NCBI GenBank assembly: GCA_964564225.1
Contig: CAZMAF010000066.1
Coordinates: 1 to 7,736 of the forward strand
Direction: 5' to 3'
DNA: 7,736 nt
DNA from: RGIG1993 sp964564225
GTDB lineage: Bacteria; Bacillota; Clostridia; Oscillospirales; CAG-272
Below the pieces are notes generated by a model that was given only the letters and a program-made list of their open reading frames with translations, had not been told where the DNA came from and did no database searches. The translations under genes were made by a program, and so were the position numbers. Below are positions 5,470 to 7,736 of the stretch, piece by piece (the first letter of the stretch is position 1; every line of letters begins with the position of its first letter).

Positions 5470-6558
5470 TTAATAACGATTGAATAAAGGTAAATCTTTA
5501 ATTAGTTTTTCGATATCACTATCTTTTGTATCACTATTATTAACAATAATTACACATTCGTAGAAATTATCATTTTTAAAACTCTTAACGCCACCCAATT
5601 CATTGCATACATAACAGGAACTCATATCAATTTGAGTTGCTATTTTTTTATTATGCCTAATTCCAAAACTTAAAATTTCTAATGCCTGTACCTTATATTT
5701 GTCTAAGTGTTTTAAAGCATAATTTAAACAGTTGTTTAATATCGGGTTTATTGAATAATAGGTTAATACGTCCGTTTTAAGTTTTCTTTTGGATATATTT
5801 CCTAATTGCAAATCATATTTTTTACTTTCAAATAAAGAATCGAATATAATTTTATTATCCAACAATATTTCTAAATAATCTGGAGAATAAAATATTGAAT
5901 CCACTCCGCCGTAATGCCCATTAGTCAAAAACATATTGTAAGAATCATATATAGCATTAAATAAATCGGCATCATTCATACTTGCAACAATCCTTGCAAA
6001 TCCGATTGCGTTTTCAAAAGCACACCAAATTACTCCTTTCTCTTTTTTGAAATCAAAATGATTATGATACCATTTTAACGAAATTCCGTATTCTTCGTGT
6101 AAATATCTAACACCATTTACCGCTTGATACTCAACAACATAATCTAAAAAAGTTTTTCCAAATTCGTCGGTGTTATTTAATATTGATTTACCATCTTTTG
6201 CCAATAATTTATTAAATTCATTCTTATATAAATCGGAATTATCTAAATACGCATAATATCTAAACCCTTTATTAAACGACACGTTTTCCTTTTCAACAGG
6301 AAGTTTATATGCATTTTCTTCTAATAGTCTTGCCAAAGAAACACCGAATATTTTTTCTAATGGAACTATAAATTCATATTTCAGCGGTCTTTGTCCTTTT
6401 AACATTTTCGAAAAATTTGCTTTTTCCTTTTCAGCAAATATATACGCTTCGTTTCCGTGAATACCTAATTGATGTGCTATATCAATAAGTAGGTGGCTAT
6501 ACATCTTAATACCTTTTAATTGCATATATCGGTCTACGTTCTTCTTTAAATTTTTCAT
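5470..6558 (-). CDS. XRE-like helix-turn-helix protein with large C-terminal domain (362 aa)
   Basis: Two parts are visible. Residues 1-85 form a variant HTH_XRE region with an insertion between its first helices; the recognition part is ANFSKMLKGQRPLKYE (47-62), followed by FIVPLEKIFGVSLARLL (63-79), a typical end of such domains. Residues 100-362 have no recognised domain, though EFGKTFLDYVVEYQAVNGV (132-150) loosely resembles an ankyrin-type helix pair. Two cysteines form CYVC (315-318). It is likely a DNA-binding regulator of the island. The start was chosen at 6556-6558: GGAG at 6567-6570 is 8 bp away, while an upstream in-frame ATG (6592-6594) lies at the predicted transcription start and has no ribosome binding site. 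The adjacent ATG at 6559-6561 is the alternative. Proteins of this layout occur as hypotheticals in Bacillota; the function is unknown. Confidence 0.85.
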   Translation of the reverse strand: MKNLKKNVDRYMQLKGIKMYSHLLIDIAHQLGIHGNEAYIFAEKEKANFSKMLKGQRPLKYEFIVPLEKIFGVSLARLLEENAYKLPVEKENVSFNKGFRYYAYLDNSDLYKNEFNKLLAKDGKSILNNTDEFGKTFLDYVVEYQAVNGVRYLHEEYGISLKWYHNHFDFKKEKGVIWCAFENAIGFARIVASMNDADLFNAIYDSYNMFLTNGHYGGVDSIFYSPDYLEILLDNKIIFDSLFESKKYDLQLGNISKRKLKTDVLTYYSINPILNNCLNYALKHLDKYKVQALEILSFGIRHNKKIATQIDMSSCYVCNELGGVKSFKNDNFYECVIIVNNSDTKDSDIEKLIKDLPLFNRY

Positions 6559-6598
6559 CATACAATCTCCAAATTTATTCAAAGTTGTTTTCATATAC

Positions 6599-6627
6599 AG
6601 TATATCATATTATTACAATGTTTTCAA
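6599..6627 (-). promoter_or_regulatory. Sigma-A-type promoter of the HTH gene
   Basis: Read on the minus strand, TTGAAA (6622-6627) and TATACT (6599-6604) are 17 bp apart, each matching consensus at five of six positions. The predicted transcription start is near 6592, about 34 nt before the chosen start codon. A 13-bp palindrome, ATATAC-a-GTATAT (6593-6605), covers the -10 box and could be a repressor site. Confidence 0.8.
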
Positions 6628-6634
6628 GTGTTTT

Positions 6635-6717
6635 GTTGTCATATAAGACAACTTTTGTGGTCGTTTTTGACTATTGCAAAAAATACGCCGTTTAAATCAA
6701 TGGTCAAATATGACAAC
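6635..6717. promoter_or_regulatory. Three GTC-N6-GAC sites upstream of the HTH promoter (putative operators)
   Basis: The first site, GTTGTC-ATATAA-GACAAC (6635-6652), is a perfect 6-bp inverted repeat. Two weaker copies keep the GTC-N6-GAC core: GTGGTC-N6-GACTAT (6657-6674) and ATGGTC-N6-GACAAC (6700-6717). Centres are 22 and 43 bp apart, near two and four helical turns, so all would lie on one DNA face. They sit about 50, 73 and 116 bp upstream of the predicted start. The HTH protein is the natural candidate ligand. Confidence 0.55.
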
Positions 6718-7084
6718 TTCTAAAAAATTTATACCGAGATAAATAGGGTTCCAAGGTTTCCGTCTTGCCGAAAATCAAATCCGTTACAGCAATAACCGTG
6801 TTTTCCAGCTTCTCTTTCGGTAGCGTTTTCTTCTCGCAAATCTTATATTTTTTCCTACCCATACACTTGTAATAATGCTTTACGTCGCCCATATGGGAAG
6901 TACCGCTTTCGCCCTGCATACTTTTTCCACAATGCCCACAAAAGAGCTTGTTTCGCAAGTAATATTCGGTTTCGTTGCTCCGCGAGCCGATTTTGTTTCG
7001 CTCCAAAATGCGTTGCACTTCATCGAAAAGCGGTTTCGGTACGATTGCAGGGTAAATATTATCGTAAGCGCCGTCTTTAGAAGT
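6704..7084 (-). pseudogene. Large serine recombinase fragment (C-terminal recombinase domain end plus zinc ribbon)
   Basis: The minus-strand frame is open from 7084 to the TGA at 6704-6706. It starts with KDGAYDNIYPAIVPKPLF and continues VQRILERNK, the end of the PF07508-type recombinase domain. A zinc beta-ribbon follows: CGHCGKSM, then HYYKCMGRKKYKICEKKTL, with four Cys ligands visible. These enzymes integrate and excise phages and conjugative elements. The N-terminal catalytic resolvase domain with its Ser nucleophile is missing: an in-frame TAA (7085-7087) lies just upstream and the frame then meets an unrelated plus-strand gene fragment. The C-terminal coiled-coil part is also short. A GTG at 7016-7018 could start a 104-aa zinc-ribbon protein, but there is no sign that it is real. 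It is almost certainly inactive. Confidence 0.85.
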
Positions 7085-7193
7085 TTATATAAACGGCATA
7101 CCCGATATAAAAGAAATACCGCCCGACAAGCTCGAAAGCCTGTTGGCTGTGTTAGAAATGCAAATAAGCAAATATTATGAAAAAGACAAATAA
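7068..7193 (+). pseudogene. C-terminal fragment of an unrecognised plus-strand gene
   Basis: A plus-strand frame is open from 7068 and ends in TAA at 7191-7193. It reads LEVYINGIPDIKEIPPDKLE and then SLLAVLEMQISKYYEKDK. The composition and amphipathic helical pattern look like genuine protein, similar in style to small accessory proteins of conjugative elements, but no start codon exists before residue 30 of this frame. It is therefore a 5'-truncated remnant. Its truncated end overlaps the truncated 5' end of the recombinase fragment, so both probably come from one deletion. No function is assigned. Confidence 0.5.
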
Positions 7194-7226
7194 AACGTAA
7201 AAATTCATTTAATTTTCACTTTTATA

Positions 7227-7275
7227 TGCTATAATAAAAGAAATTAAAGTTTGTTTAAGGTTTGTGCGATATAAT
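7227..7275 (+). promoter_or_regulatory. Response-regulator promoter region with 11-bp tandem repeat
   Basis: Two contiguous 11-bp units, TTAAAGTTTGT (7244-7254) and TTAAGGTTTGT (7255-7265), differ at one base. Four bases later comes TATAAT (7270-7275). Direct repeats with 11-bp periodicity just upstream of a -10 box are the classic binding pattern of OmpR/PhoB-family activators, and the gene that follows encodes such a protein, so autoregulation is likely. A separate extended -10, TGCTATAAT (7227-7235), may supply basal transcription. Confidence 0.7.
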
Positions 7276-7297
7276 AAATGGAAGGAGTAAATTAGAT

Positions 7298-7736
7298 ATG
7301 AGGATATTATTGGCGGAAGATGAAAAAGCATTATCGGGCGCATTGGCGGCGATATTAAAGCATAACAATTATTCCGTTGATACCGTTTACGACGGGCAAG
7401 CGGCTCTTGAATATTTGGAAAGTGAAATATACGATTTGTTGATTTTGGATATTATGATGCCGAAAAAAGACGGCATCACCGTTTTGAAAGAATTACGGAA
7501 ACATAATAACCAAATTCCCGTGATTATGCTCACGGCAAAATCGGAAATAGACGATAAGATTTTGGGGCTTGATTGCGGTGCGGACGATTACGTTACCAAG
7601 CCCTTTGTGGCGAAAGAACTGCTCGCAAGAATACGAGCCGTAACGCGCAGAAAAAGCGGCGTGGCAGATAATACGTTATCCTTTGGCAACGTAGTCTTAA
7701 ATCGTGCAACGTATGAATTATCCGTAAAAGAAAACG
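7298..7736 (+). CDS. OmpR/PhoB-family response regulator, 5' part (runs off the window)
   Basis: This is the first 146 residues of a two-component transcription regulator. The receiver domain (1-117) has the acidic pair Glu7/Asp8, phosphoacceptor Asp51 in LILDIMMPKKDG (48-59), Thr79 in MLTAKSE, and Lys101 in DYVTKPF. The linker RRKSG leads into the start of a winged-helix output domain (LSFGNVVLNRATYEL, 127-141), typical of the OmpR/PhoB class. Phosphorylation at Asp51 by a partner histidine kinase, probably encoded just beyond the window, would promote dimerisation on the tandem repeats upstream. GGAG at 7284-7287 lies 10 bp before the ATG. The composition is intermediate between the operon and the AT-rich block, so membership in the island is unresolved. 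The stimulus cannot be predicted. Confidence 0.95.
   Translation, partial: MRILLAEDEKALSGALAAILKHNNYSVDTVYDGQAALEYLESEIYDLLILDIMMPKKDGITVLKELRKHNNQIPVIMLTAKSEIDDKILGLDCGADDYVTKPFVAKELLARIRAVTRRKSGVADNTLSFGNVVLNRATYELSVKEN

Larger units (their letters stand above)
5168..7195. mobile_element. AT-rich island / decayed integrative element remnant next to tRNA-Leu
   Basis: From just after the tRNA the sequence becomes strongly AT-rich with AAA/TTA/ATT-type codons, unlike the genes at 1-5050. The intact genes here run opposite to the operon. The block contains a fragment of a large serine recombinase and a second gene fragment, consistent with the residue of a conjugative or integrative element. 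No direct repeat of the tRNA 3' end was found at the far side, so use of the tRNA as attachment site is not shown. The right boundary is uncertain; it may include the response regulator gene. Confidence 0.5.

Noticed and set aside
6559..6594. Upstream ATG at 6592-6594 as start of the HTH protein
   Set aside because: It coincides with the predicted transcription start and lacks a ribosome binding site, whereas GGAG at 6567-6570 fits the downstream ATG pair.
6875..7180. Plus-strand 101-aa ORF
   Set aside because: It runs antisense through the recombinase zinc ribbon, lacks a ribosome binding site and crosses the fragment junction out of frame with the credible gene tail.

Overview
The window looks like a chromosomal segment of a Bacillota (probably Clostridia-type) bacterium. 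The gene order Sua5/YwlC-type synthase, YwlE-type phosphatase, RpiB matches the ywlC-ywlE-rpiB neighbourhood known from Bacillus. Shine-Dalgarno sites are strong, promoters are sigma-A-like, and the 1-5050 part has a balanced base composition with many GCG/TCG/CCC codons. The genus cannot be fixed from the sequence.

Layout. (i) 1-528: 3' end of dnaB, with an unusual acidic tail. (ii) 529-724: intergenic, holding a foldable element and a 14-bp tandem duplication. (iii) 725-5048: six closely spaced plus-strand genes, likely one operon: tsaC (broken by one in-frame TAG), a YwlE-like phosphatase with two AT-hook motifs in a C-terminal tail, rpiB, an MscS channel, an unrecognised one-TM protein, and an S51-type serine peptidase. 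A hairpin plus T-tract closes the run. (iv) 5085-5167: tRNA-Leu(CAG) followed by a 17-bp GNRA-capped terminator. (v) 5168-about 7195: a strikingly AT-rich block in which the intact genes read on the minus strand. It holds a 362-aa XRE-like HTH protein, a 55-aa protein encoded just after it, a well-formed promoter and a set of GTC-N6-GAC sites upstream, then a truncated large serine recombinase and the tail of a plus-strand gene. These two fragments meet at a 12-bp palindrome. This is best read as a decayed mobile-element remnant beside the tRNA gene. (vi) 7194-7736: a promoter region with a perfectly phased 11-bp tandem repeat, then the 5' part of an OmpR/PhoB-family response regulator that runs off the window.

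How the genes relate. The operon mixes translation fidelity (t6A synthesis), protein dephosphorylation, pentose phosphate metabolism and osmotic protection. The mscS, one-TM and peptidase genes are nearly contiguous and probably co-translated. The island genes are unrelated in composition and orientation.

Best candidates for something undescribed: the HTH/55-aa module with its phased operator array, the AT-hook-tailed phosphatase, and the SSB-tip-like tail on DnaB. The TAG inside tsaC needs a read-level check before anything is built on it.
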